48,391 bases of DNA from an uncultured Clostridia bacterium (lineage in GTDB: Bacteria > Bacillota > Clostridia > TANB77 > CAG-508). A model generated the notes under the pieces. That model did no database searches. It had not been told where the DNA came from and saw only the letters and a program-made list of their open reading frames with translations. The position numbers and the translations under genes were made by a program. This document shows, piece by piece, positions 7,881-17,377 of this stretch. The stretch spans positions 1-48,391 of the forward strand of contig CALXRX010000011.1 in assembly GCA_944390975.1 (NCBI GenBank), given 5' to 3'. Each line of letters starts with the position of its first letter. Positions within the stretch are counted from its first letter, which is position 1.

Positions 7881-10800
7881 TTATATTTCTATATTTTTGT
7901 CTAAATATATTGAATAAATATATGTTTTATAAACTTCTTTTTGTAATGCTTCTTCAATTGCCTTTTTATAAATTAATAACTGCTTTTTGTATTTTTCTAT
8001 TAGTTCTTGTTCATTTTGTTTTACATAGTCTGTTTTAAAATCTACTAAAATTATATTATCATTTTCATCTATGTAGTATAAATCTATTACACCTTGTACT
8101 AATATATTTTCTTCTATATTCACGTCATAAATTTCATTTGCTGGGATGTTTATATAAAATGGCTGCTCTTTATGAATTTCTTTTGCTTTTTTTAGGTTAT
8201 TATATAAATCAGATTTTGTATAAGATAATAATTTATTTATATTTATTTTTTGTGCTTCTTGTTTTGTAATTATTTCATCTTTAACCATTTTATTTATCAT
8301 ATTCTCAAAGTCTTCATAACTATATTCTCGTTTTTCATCTAATTTTTGAATACATAAATGCATTAAAGTTCCTATTTGTGCGTTTGTTATGCTTATACTT
8401 TCTTTCAAAAAATTAGGTTTTTTCATATTCTGTGTATTGTATTCCATTTTATCTTCAAATATGAATTTTATATTTTGATTTTCCATTTCCTTTATTTTAC
8501 TTACTGATGTTTTAGCTTGAATTGTTGATGCTTCAATATTTTTATATTTCCAATTAAGTATTTCTTTTAATTTACTATTTTCTTGCAAATCTTTTAAGCC
8601 TTCTATTCCATTTACTTCTTCTATTTTTTCGCCTTCTTCTTCCTTCCACTTTTTTAATAAATTATCCTTTGCATATATTTTTAAATCCACCATATTTTTC
8701 ATACTTTCGGTACTATTTAAATATATTAATTCTATCCAATCTAAATATGATTTATAGTTTTTTAATATACTTGAATTTATAGTTTTTTCATTATATATTT
8801 CTAATAATTCCCTTTTTTTCTTACATTCTTTTTCTATGTCTTTTGAAATTCCTGTTATAATTAGTTTTTCTTTTGCTCTAGTTAACGCTACATATAAAAT
8901 TCTCATTTCTTCTGAAATTGTTTCTGTCTTTATTTTCTCTGCAATAGCTACTTTAGCAAGAGTATTATATTCTATTCTTCTTTCATAATCTATGTATTTA
9001 GGGCCTATTCCAATATCTTGATGTAACAAAATATTGTCGTTTAAATCTTGCAGATTAAATTTTTTAGATGTACTACATAAAAATACTACTGGAAATTCAA
9101 GACCTTTACTTTTATGAATGCTCATAATTCTTACTACATCTTCGTTTTCTCCAATTAATTTTGCACTATCCATATCTCCTTTATTGTTTTTTAATTTATC
9201 TATAAAATTTATGAAATTAAACAAACTTTTAAATGTGGATTTTTCATATTCCTTTGCTTTTTCAAATAAAATATTTAAGTTTGCTTGTCTTAAAACTCCA
9301 TTTGGCATAAGGCTTACATAATTGTAATAACCTGTATCTAAGTATATTTGCCATATTAATTCATCTAGTGGTAAATATTCTCTTTGTTCTCTCCATTTTT
9401 GTATTTGTTCTAAAAAGCTTTGTATTTTTTTATTTATTGATAATTCTTCGTTCTTCACTACTTCTAATAACAGTTCATAGAAGTAATCATATTTCTTATT
9501 ACCACCTTGCAATTTTATTTGTATTAAATCATTATCATCAAATTTTCCTATTGGAGAACGTAAAACCGTAACAAGTGGAATATCTTGCAAAGGGTTATCA
9601 ATTATCTTTAATACAGACATTATTGTTTGTACTTCAATTGTTTCTAAATATTGTGTACCAACATCACTAAATACTGGTATATTTCGATTATTTAGTTCTC
9701 TTTCATAAATTGGTGCTAAATTTGAAGTTGACCTTAATAATATTACAATATCTTTATATGATATATCTCTATATCCTAATTTTTTATCATAAACTTTATA
9801 TTTGCTTTCTATTAATTCTTGTATTTTTTCTGCAACCAATTTCGCTTCTATTATTATATCTTCAATATTTTCATTTTCTTCTTTTTGTTCATCTTCAATT
9901 TCCTTTAAATCTATTATTGCAAGTTCTGTTTTGCCTGCAAATGTACATTCTTCTTTAGGCTCTTCAAAATTTGCTCCTAAATTCAAATATTCTTTTTCAT
10001 CATAATTTATATCTCCTAATTGTTTACTCATAATATTTTCAAAAACAAAATTAGTTATATCTAATATGTTTTTTCTACTTCTAAAGTTTTTAAACAATTG
10101 TATTTTTAAATTATCTTCTGCCTCTTTTTGATCTTTAAGCTTGTATGTTTCATATTTGTTTATAAATAGTTCTGGTCTTGCTTGTCTAAATTTATAAATA
10201 CTTTGTTTTACATCACCAACCATAAATATGTTATTCCCTTTAGATACAGCATTTAAAATATATTCTTGCACCAAGTTACTATCTTGATATTCGTCTATTG
10301 CTATTTCTTCAAATTTTTGTATATATTTTTTTGCAGTTTTGGTTGGAACATATTTATCCTCTTGTTTTGTTAAAAGTATTTTTAGTGCAAAATGTTCTAT
10401 ATCGCTAAAATCTACAAGATTTTTTTCTTTTTTAGCTTCTTGATATTTTTCTATAAATTCTATAATTATATTTTTTACAGCATACATAATATTGTACATA
10501 TCACTTATATCTTCATTTGCTTTTCTAGAATTACAAATTAATATTTTGTCACGAATTTTTAAAAATTTCTTTTTTATATTATCTCTTTTTTCTTTTGCAA
10601 TTTCTTTTTGTTCTATTACAATTTTACTATCTCTTGGCCATGTATCCCACTTTAAGCTATTAGAAATTTCATATAATTTATCCCATGAATCTGCATTTGC
10701 TTTAAGTTCTTCTAATTTTTCAATATCAGTTAAAATTGTTCTTGAAAATTTTTCTAATTCGGTGAATTTATCTAATTGTCTTTTTACACTTTTTAATTCA

Positions 10801-11490
10801 ATAATGCAAGAACTAAGTTCTTCTTCAAATATATTAATTAAAATTTTTCCCCATACTGTATTAGAAAAATCTTTATCCAAATCTTGTTTTAAGTTAAATT
10901 CTTCTATTTTATTTTCTAACCATTCCTCTGGAAATGGGCTTGCTTGGATGAATCTATGTATTTTTAGAATTAAATCTTTTAATTGCTCATCACTTCTATA
11001 ATTTGTATATGTATTTATTAAATTTAAAAATTCTTGGTCTTCTTCAATATATTTCTCCTCAAACATGTCTTCTAAAACCTCTTGTTTTAAAAGTTCTATT
11101 TCTGTTTGGTCACCTATTCTAAAATTTGGTGATATTGAAATTTCATAAAAATTATTTTTTATTACATCTAAACAAAATGAGTGAATTGTACATATATTTG
11201 ATTTTCCCATTAATATTGTTTGTTTTTGCATATGCTCATCTTCTGGGTTTTCTTCTAAATATTTATATATTGCGTCCATTATCCTTGCACGCATTTCACT
11301 TGCAGCTGCATTTGTAAATGTTACAACTAATAATTTGTCTATATCTATTTTTTGATTTACAATTTTATTAATAATTCGTTCAACTAAAACTGCTGTTTTT
11401 CCACTTCCGTGCAGCAGCTGCTACTAATATATTATTTCCTTTTTCATTAATTGCTTGAATTTGCTCATTAGTCCATTTTACTTCGCTCAT
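7881..11490 (-). CDS. addA: Helicase-nuclease subunit AddA, read through a +1 frameshift at CGG
   Basis: AddA is the helicase-nuclease subunit of AddAB, which resects DNA breaks for RecA recombination. The restored protein is about 1202 residues, normal for AddA. Motifs seen are Walker A GSGKT (residues 28-32, across the frame break), DEYQDSN, GDVKQSIYKFRQARPELF, RIMSIHKSKGLEFPVVFL and the C-terminal nuclease motif LVDFKTDY. The 0-frame from ATG 11490 (MSEVKWTNEQIQAINEKG) reaches CGG at codon 28 and a TGA after 36 residues. Skipping the C gives AAAAGSGKTAVLVERI. Without the shift the enzyme has no P-loop. No addB lies beside it. GAGGAG precedes the ATG. Confidence 0.92.
11407..11412 (-). other. 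Candidate +1 frameshift site GCA-CGG-A in addA
   Basis: The 0-frame CGG (11409-11407) is codon 28. Omitting C restores GGA, the first glycine of the Walker A GSGKT. This is the clearest site, because the expected residue is fixed by the motif and the neighbouring Ala codons are intact. GCA to CAC re-pairing would be poor, which argues against P-site slippage. Confidence 0.65.
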
Positions 11491-11514
11491 ATATTATCTC
11501 CTCTTAATGTTTAA

Positions 11515-11543
11515 ATTATATAAAATTAAATGAATTTTTTCAA
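11515..11543 (-). promoter_or_regulatory. Sigma-A-type promoter of addA
   Basis: On the minus strand -35 TTGAAA (11538-11543) and -10 TATAAT (11515-11520) are 17 bases apart, about 25 bases from the addA ATG. A possible divergent -10 TATAAT (11560-11565) for the plus-strand gene at 11650 lies just beyond. Confidence 0.75.
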
Positions 11544-11649
11544 CAAATTTTGCAAATACTATAATTAATGTTTAATAATTTTTAATTTTTTTAGTATTTT
11601 AATTATTAAAGATTGCTAAATTAAGTATTTAAATTTGGGAGGTTTTTAA

Positions 11650-12084
11650 ATGGATAAGGATATAAATAAAAGTATTTTAGATGAAATTCATAAAGGTGCA
11701 AAAATGGGGATGGATTCAATTTCTTTTGTTTCTGAAAAAGTTGGAGATGAGAATTTTAAAGATAATTTGAGTTATCAATATAATTTATATGGTGATATAT
11801 TAGACCAAGTTAATGATGTTTATAAAAGTTATGGCTGTATTCCAGATGATAATAATGTAATGTCTCAAACTATGGCTTGGACAGGAATACAAATGAATAC
11901 AATTCGTGATAAAAGTAATTCTCATATTGCTGATATGCTAATTCAAGGAACTACAATGGGAATAATTGAAGGCAGAAAATTATTAAATAACAATCCTAAT
12001 GCAGATAAAAAGATTGTTCAAATATTAGATAATTTTGTTAAAATGCAAGAAAATAATGTAGAGAAATTAAAAACTTTCTTATAA
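11650..12084 (+). CDS. Helical-bundle protein of unknown function
   Basis: The 144-residue soluble protein is almost entirely helical by appearance. It has a conserved-looking core (GAKMGMDSISFV, MAWTGIQMNTI, SNSHIADMLIQGTTMGIIEG) suggestive of a ferritin-like four-helix bundle, similar in outline to small Clostridial coat or stress proteins. No metal ligands are obvious beyond scattered Glu and His. It starts at ATG with GGGAGG eight bases upstream and ends in a strong terminator, so it is a single-gene unit. It is one of the few plus-strand genes and is divergent from addA. The function is unknown. Confidence 0.75.
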   Translation: MDKDINKSILDEIHKGAKMGMDSISFVSEKVGDENFKDNLSYQYNLYGDILDQVNDVYKSYGCIPDDNNVMSQTMAWTGIQMNTIRDKSNSHIADMLIQGTTMGIIEGRKLLNNNPNADKKIVQILDNFVKMQENNVEKLKTFL

Positions 12085-12100
12085 TTATTTGTAGATACAA

Positions 12101-12142
12101 AAAGTAGATGTAAATTTTAAAACTCACATCTACCTTTTTTAT
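12101..12142 (+). terminator. Terminator of gene 11650-12084
   Basis: An 8-bp stem GTAGATGT/ACATCTAC is followed by a run of six T. It lies between convergent genes and may act in both directions. Confidence 0.75.
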
Positions 12143-12169
12143 TTATATCAAAATTTTTTATGTTAAACT

Positions 12170-12502
12170 TTAATTTGAAACCCATCTGCAAACTTTTATG
12201 TCTTTATATTTATTTAAAACTTCTCTATATTTTTGGTATTCCTCTTCCCAAAGCATACTTGGTATTTTATCAAATGCTTTAAATACTTTTTCTGCTTCCA
12301 TTAAAAATATTACTTGTTCTTGTGGTGTTAAATTTCCACTTTTTTTAGTATAAACATACAATTCATCTAATATTTCATTTGCTTTAATAAAACTCCAGAA
12401 ATCTTTTATATTCATTCCTGCAAGTTTAATTTGCATTATAGCAAATGCTATTAAAGAAAATATAACAAATATTAAAATATATATTATTGTTGCTACTCCC
12501 AT
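12170..12502 (-). CDS. Small membrane protein of unknown function
   Basis: The protein has one N-terminal transmembrane helix (about residues 3-27) and a cytoplasmic helical domain of about 80 residues (FWSFIKANEILDELYVYTKKSG... FDKIPSMLWEEEYQKY). An upstream GTG at 12511 lies inside the ribosome site. The ATG at 12502, eight bases after AAGG, is the preferred start and gives 110 residues. I do not recognise the family. It is convergent with the preceding plus-strand gene. Confidence 0.65.
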   Translation of the reverse strand: MGVATIIYILIFVIFSLIAFAIMQIKLAGMNIKDFWSFIKANEILDELYVYTKKSGNLTPQEQVIFLMEAEKVFKAFDKIPSMLWEEEYQKYREVLNKYKDIKVCRWVSN

Positions 12503-12612
12503 CACAACCACCTTCTTTTGAATTTCTCTTGCTTTTCTTTTGAAACTACAGTTATTATAACATATTATTGAAAATAATGCAAATTTTGGAGTTTTATGTG
12601 AATAACATGAAT

Positions 12613-12708
12613 TTAAAAAAATAAAAAGAACATTGTTACACCAGCTAAAATTAGTAGCACTATAATTGTTATAATTAAAGCTATTAATGTAACTTTTATG
12701 TCCTTAAA
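12613..12708 (-). pseudogene. Remnant of a prepilin-like N-terminus
   Basis: The minus strand encodes KVTLIALIITIIVLLILAGV, nearly identical to the membrane segment of the two prepilin-like genes. It has no start codon upstream (an in-frame stop precedes it) and stops after ten further bases of unrelated residues (MFFLFF). It sits in a 370-base gap that otherwise holds only the promoter of the cation-efflux gene. Confidence 0.75.
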
Positions 12709-12812
12709 TTATTTATAATACATTAAGTAATCTTATCCTTACATATTTATTTTATTATTTGAAAATATATTTTGTCAATACTTTTATTATTTGTAATCCA
12801 TTTGTAATATTA

Positions 12813-12840
12813 TTGCCTTTTTATTTTTTTGTGCTATAAT
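12813..12840 (+). promoter_or_regulatory. Promoter of the cation-efflux gene
   Basis: -35 TTGCCT (12813-12818) and -10 TATAAT (12835-12840) are spaced 16 bases apart, 38 bases before the ATG. Confidence 0.6.
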
Positions 12841-12878
12841 TATTTTTATTATATATAATAAATAATGGAGATGTTTTT

Positions 12879-13736
12879 ATGAATAGATATGATAGTGCTA
12901 AAAGAGCAGGAATACTTGGTATATTTGGAAATATTTTTTTATTAATAATAAAAGCTATAGTAGGAGCTTTAAGCGGCAGTCAAGCTATGATTGCTGACGC
13001 AGCTAATAGTGCTAGTGATATTTTTGCTTCTTTAATGACTTTTATTGGTAACAAAATTGCAAGTGAGCCAGATGATAATAATCATAATTTTGGTCATGGA
13101 AAGGCAGAATACATTTTTTCTTTATTCATTAGTATTTCTATGATATTTGTTGCTGTAAAATTATTGTGTGACTCTGTTCTTTCTTTAATACATAATGAGG
13201 CTTTTGTTTTCTCTTGGTTTTTAGTCGCTGTTTGTATTATAACTATTATTGTTAAATTTTTATTGTATTTGTATACAAAATCTTTATTCAAAAAGCATGA
13301 TAATATATTATTAAAAGCTAATATGAAAGATCATAGAAATGATTGCATTGTAACCTCATGTACTCTTATTTCTATTATATTTGGCTTGTTTGGTTTTTAT
13401 ATATTTGATGGTATAGTTGGTATTGGAATATCAATTTGGATATGTTATACAGGAATTATTATATTAATTGAAAGTTGTAATATTCTAATGGATGTATGTA
13501 TAGATAGTGATACAGAAAAACTAATTTTAGATTTAGCACATAGCTATAAAGATATTAAAAAAATTGACAATATATCTTCTACCCCTGTAGGATACCAATA
13601 TGTTGTGGTTATTACAATATATGTTGATGGAAATATGTCTACTTTTGAAAGTCATAACCTTGCCGATTCTTTAGAGAAAGATATTACACATTTAGATAAA
13701 GTTTATAAAACTATTATTCATGTAAACCCTATTTAA
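12879..13736 (+). CDS. Cation diffusion facilitator (CDF) family efflux protein
   Basis: This 285-residue inner-membrane antiporter is expected to export divalent metals such as Zn, Fe, Mn or Co in exchange for protons. Helix II carries the motif SGSQAMIADAANSASD with two Asp of the metal site. A Phe-Gly-His-Gly-Lys loop follows (NFGHGKAEY), and helix V has DHRND. The C-terminal cytoplasmic domain (from about residue 205) has a Val-rich strand pattern and a terminal HVNP as in YiiP-like proteins. It is a monocistronic plus-strand gene with its own promoter and terminator. The metal specificity cannot be read from sequence. Confidence 0.9.
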   Translation: MNRYDSAKRAGILGIFGNIFLLIIKAIVGALSGSQAMIADAANSASDIFASLMTFIGNKIASEPDDNNHNFGHGKAEYIFSLFISISMIFVAVKLLCDSVLSLIHNEAFVFSWFLVAVCIITIIVKFLLYLYTKSLFKKHDNILLKANMKDHRNDCIVTSCTLISIIFGLFGFYIFDGIVGIGISIWICYTGIIILIESCNILMDVCIDSDTEKLILDLAHSYKDIKKIDNISSTPVGYQYVVVITIYVDGNMSTFESHNLADSLEKDITHLDKVYKTIIHVNPI

Positions 13737-13756
13737 AAATTGATAAACGTCGCATG

Positions 13757-13810
13757 ATAAATGGGAAGTAAATAATTATTTTATTTACTTCCCATTTATT
13801 TATCTTTTTA
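13757..13810. terminator. Bidirectional terminator between the CDF gene and clpC
   Basis: A perfect 19-bp inverted repeat (ATAAATGGGAAGTAAATAA and its complement) with a 5-base loop and T-rich flanks lies between convergent genes. Confidence 0.85.
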
Positions 13811-13848
13811 TTTGTTTTATTTTTACTAAAATATTTCATGACTTTTAA

Positions 13849-16317
13849 TTATTTTGACATAGTTTTTATTACTATTTTATCATCTTTTGCACTTACTTTA
13901 GCCTTATCTCCTGGTTTTATTTTTCCATCTAATATTTCTTCTGCTAATTTATCTTCTAGTACATTTTGTATAGTTCTTCTTAGTGGTCTTGCTCCATATG
14001 CTTTATCTACACCTTTTTTAGCAATTAAATCTTTTACTGACTTATCTATTTTTATTTCTATATTATTGTCTTCCATTCTTTTTATAACTTCTTTTAACAT
14101 TATATCTATTATGCTTTCTATTTCAGCATCTGTTAATTTATGGAATACAATAATTTCATCTATACGGTTTATAAATTCTGGTCTGAATTCTTTCTTAAGT
14201 TCTTGTAATACTTCTTTTTTAGTTTCTTCATATTTCTTTTGCTCATCTAATTCATTATTATCACTATTACTAGAAAAACCTAATGTTTTACTATCTGTAA
14301 TTAATCTTGCCCCTACATTTGAAGTCATAATAATTACTGAATTTTTAAAATTAACTGTTCTTCCTTGTGCATCTGTTAATCTACCATCTTCTAATATTTG
14401 TAATAACATGTTCATTACATCTGGATGAGCTTTTTCAATTTCATCAAATAAAATAACACAATATGGTTTTCTTCTAACCTTTTCAGTTAATTGTCCTCCT
14501 TCATCAAAACCAACATATCCTGGAGGTGAGCCAATAAGTTTTGATACAGAATGAGATTCCATATATTCAGACATATCTATTCTAATCATTGCATTTTCAT
14601 CACCAAACAAGGCCTCTGCAAGGGCTTTTGATAATTCTGTTTTTCCAACACCTGTTGGTCCTAAAAATATAAATGAACCTATTGGACGTTTTGGATCTTT
14701 TAAGCCTACTCTTCCTCTTCTTATTGCTTTTGCAACTGCTGTTACAGCTTCTGTTTGCCCTATTACTCTTTGATGTAATACTTCTTCTAAGTTTTTTAAT
14801 TTTTCATTTTCATCTTGTGTAAGTTTTTTTACTGGAATTCCAGTCCATCTTGCTATAACTTCAGCAATATCTTCATTTGAAATTTCTACTACATTTTTCT
14901 TATTCTTATCATTCCATTTTTCTTGTTCTTTAGATAGTTTTTCTCTTAAATTTTTTTCTTTATCTCTTAGTGTTGCTGCTTTTTCAAACTCTTGAACTCT
15001 AATTGCTTCCTCTTTTTCATTTTTTGTAGCCTCTATTTGTTCTTCTATTTCTTTTAAATTATCTGGTTGTGTGTATGTTTTCATTTTTACACATGATGCC
15101 GCTTCGTCCATTAGATCAATTGCTTTATCTGGTAAAAATCTATCATTAATATATCTAACAGCCATTTTTACGGCAGCATCAATTGCTTCATCTGATATTT
15201 TAACATTATGATGTGCCTCATATTTATCCCTTATACCTTTTAAAATTTTTATTGTATCTTCTGAAGAAGGCTCATTAACTGTTACAGGACTAAACCTTCT
15301 TTCAAGTGCAGCATCTTTTTCTATATATTTTCTATACTCATTTAATGTAGTTGCACCTATTAACCTAATTTCACCCCTTGCTAAAAGTGGTTTTAATATA
15401 TTTGCTGCATCTATAGCACCTTCTGCAGATCCTGCTCCAACAATTGTATGAAGTTCATCTATAAATAAAATTATATCTTTTGCTTTTTTTACTTCATTAA
15501 GGCATTTTTTTATTCTTTCTTCAAAGTCTCCTCTATATTTTGCTCCTGCAACCATACTTGAAATATCTATTGAAACTACTCTTTTATTTTTTAACATTTC
15601 AGGTACATCTTCTGAAACTATTTTTTGGGCTAGTCCTTCTACTACTGCTGTTTTTCCAACACCAGGCTCACCTATTAAGCATGGGTTATTTTTTGTTCTT
15701 CTTGAAAGAATTTGGATTACCCTTTCAATTTCATCCTTTCTTCCAACAATTGGATCTAATTTTCCTTCTATTGCTTGTTTAGTTAAATCTGTACTATATT
15801 GATTTAAAGTATTTGTTTGGTTAAAACTTCCTAATGCTTTTTGAGCATTTTGGCTTTTGTTTTGACTTAAAAGTGTATCATCTTCATTAATTACCTTCAC
15901 AATTTCATTGTATAATTTTTGAGGATTAATATTTAAATCTAGCATAATTCTTACTGCTATACTATCTCCCTCACGCATTATACCAATTAAAATATGCTCT
16001 GTTCCAATATAATCTGAGCCTAGTTTTTTTGCTTCTCTAAATGCATTTTCTATAACTCTTTTTGTTCTTGGAGTAAAGCCTATAGTTCCATTTACTTTCG
16101 TATTTTCATTTCTTCCTATTAATTCTTCTATTTCTTTTAATACAGCCTCTTCAGTTATGTTTTGATTTTCTAATACTTTAGCAGCAACTCCTGTCCCCTC
16201 TTTAACTAGACCGTAAAGAATATGTTCTGTTCCAATATAATTATGTCCTAATTCCATTGCAATATCATTTGCAAATTCTATTGCTTTTTCAGCACTATTA
16301 GTAAATTTATATGTCAT
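13849..16317 (-). CDS. clpC: AAA+ unfoldase ClpC
   Basis: ClpC is the ATP-driven unfoldase partner of ClpP and degrades misfolded and arginine-phosphorylated proteins. The order of domains is a double Clp-N repeat (residues 1-145), AAA-1 with GEPGVGKT near 205, a UVR-containing coiled middle domain near 420-450, AAA-2 with GPTGVGKT near 540, and a small D2 domain. The length of about 822 residues is normal. GTG and ATG codons at 16326 and 16323 crowd the AAAGGG ribosome site. ATG 16317, spaced eight bases, is the likely start (MTYKFTNSAEKAIEFA). It is last in the ctsR-mcsA-mcsB-clpC operon. Confidence 0.95.
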   Translation of the reverse strand: MTYKFTNSAEKAIEFANDIAMELGHNYIGTEHILYGLVKEGTGVAAKVLENQNITEEAVLKEIEELIGRNENTKVNGTIGFTPRTKRVIENAFREAKKLGSDYIGTEHILIGIMREGDSIAVRIMLDLNINPQKLYNEIVKVINEDDTLLSQNKSQNAQKALGSFNQTNTLNQYSTDLTKQAIEGKLDPIVGRKDEIERVIQILSRRTKNNPCLIGEPGVGKTAVVEGLAQKIVSEDVPEMLKNKRVVSIDISSMVAGAKYRGDFEERIKKCLNEVKKAKDIILFIDELHTIVGAGSAEGAIDAANILKPLLARGEIRLIGATTLNEYRKYIEKDAALERRFSPVTVNEPSSEDTIKILKGIRDKYEAHHNVKISDEAIDAAVKMAVRYINDRFLPDKAIDLMDEAASCVKMKTYTQPDNLKEIEEQIEATKNEKEEAIRVQEFEKAATLRDKEKNLREKLSKEQEKWNDKNKKNVVEISNEDIAEVIARWTGIPVKKLTQDENEKLKNLEEVLHQRVIGQTEAVTAVAKAIRRGRVGLKDPKRPIGSFIFLGPTGVGKTELSKALAEALFGDENAMIRIDMSEYMESHSVSKLIGSPPGYVGFDEGGQLTEKVRRKPYCVILFDEIEKAHPDVMNMLLQILEDGRLTDAQGRTVNFKNSVIIMTSNVGARLITDSKTLGFSSNSDNNELDEQKKYEETKKEVLQELKKEFRPEFINRIDEIIVFHKLTDAEIESIIDIMLKEVIKRMEDNNIEIKIDKSVKDLIAKKGVDKAYGARPLRRTIQNVLEDKLAEEILDGKIKPGDKAKVSAKDDKIVIKTMSK

Positions 16318-16338
16318 ATTCATCACCCTTTCTTTTTA

Positions 16339-17358
16339 TTATTTTTCACTTATAATTTGCTTTATTACTTCTGCTCTTTTTATATCTCTTTCATATGATT
16401 CTATTTTTTCACCTAAATATTTTTGAAGATTTGCAGGCTTTGTATAAAGATATAATTTATTTACCTTTAAATCATCTAGTTCTTTAATTATTCCCATATC
16501 TGTTCCTAATTTAACACTAGATAATAATTCTCTTGCTTCTTCTGAAGATATTGTTTTACAATTTACCAATATTCCATATGCTCTATATACACTATCTTCT
16601 AATTTTATACTTTCTTTTGCTAATATTTTTCTTGCAGTTCTTTCTTGTTCAATAATTTTCTCAACTATTGCTTTTAAATTTTTAATAATTTCCTTTTCTG
16701 AAATACCAAGTGTTTGCTTATTTGAAATTTGATACATATCCCCATAAGCCTTTGTTCCTTCTCCATATATTCCTCTTATATTCATTCCAAAATTGCTTAT
16801 TACCTCTAATATTTTTTGTATATTACCAGTTTTAGTTAGACCTGGTAAATGTACCATAACAGAGACTCTTACACCTGTTCCTACATTTGTTGGGCATGCT
16901 GTTAAAAATCCATATTTTTTGCTATATGCAAAATCTAAATTTTTTTGTAATTTTTCATCTACTTCTATAGCTAAATTCATTAAATTATCAACATCAAAAC
17001 CTGCTCCTAGTATTTGTATTCTTAAATGATCTTCTTCGTTTATCATAATAGAAATGTTTTCATCATCATTAATTAAAATTGCACCTTCATCATCTTGTCT
17101 TAAGGCAAAGTTCGGACTAATTATATGTTTTTCTACTAAACTCATTTTAGTAATATCATCAATATCTTTTAATCTTAAAAATCTAATTCCATATCCTAAG
17201 TTTGTTGTAATGTCTTTTACTTTTTCTTCTATTTGTTGTAAATCTTGTTCTTTACATTTAGTTATAAAAGGAAAACCACTTAAATTTCTTGCAAACCTAA
17301 TTCTTGAACTTATTACTACATCTGCTTCCTTTCCATTTTGTAAGTACCAATTTAACAT
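16339..17358 (-). CDS. mcsB: Protein-arginine kinase McsB
   Basis: McsB phosphorylates arginine residues on proteins, marking them for ClpCP, and inactivates CtsR during stress. It is related to phosphagen kinases, shown by SSRIRFARNLSGFPF near residue 18 and the active-site loop ACPTNVGTGVRVSVMVHLPG near residue 150. The C-terminal segment around residues 320-339 is Lys/Glu-rich. The TTG at 17373 lies upstream of GGAGGG. ATG 17358, seven bases after the ribosome site, is the better start, giving about 339 residues. It is followed by clpC after about 20 bases. Confidence 0.94.
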   Translation of the reverse strand: MLNWYLQNGKEADVVISSRIRFARNLSGFPFITKCKEQDLQQIEEKVKDITTNLGYGIRFLRLKDIDDITKMSLVEKHIISPNFALRQDDEGAILINDDENISIMINEEDHLRIQILGAGFDVDNLMNLAIEVDEKLQKNLDFAYSKKYGFLTACPTNVGTGVRVSVMVHLPGLTKTGNIQKILEVISNFGMNIRGIYGEGTKAYGDMYQISNKQTLGISEKEIIKNLKAIVEKIIEQERTARKILAKESIKLEDSVYRAYGILVNCKTISSEEARELLSSVKLGTDMGIIKELDDLKVNKLYLYTKPANLQKYLGEKIESYERDIKRAEVIKQIISEK

Positions 17359-17377
17359 ATCTTTTCCCTCCAATTTC

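Noticed and set aside
4835..11409. Reassignment of CGG to another amino acid (for example Trp or Gln, known in other bacteria)
   Set aside because: A new three-base meaning would not repair the frame. At all three sites the downstream protein is in the +1 frame, so a triplet reassignment cannot explain the data.
4835..11409. Plain sequencing or assembly errors as the full explanation
   Set aside because: Not excluded, but two of the three extra bases are single C residues outside homopolymers and all three create an in-frame CGG. The 6033 site, beside a T run, may still be an error or mutation. Read data would decide.
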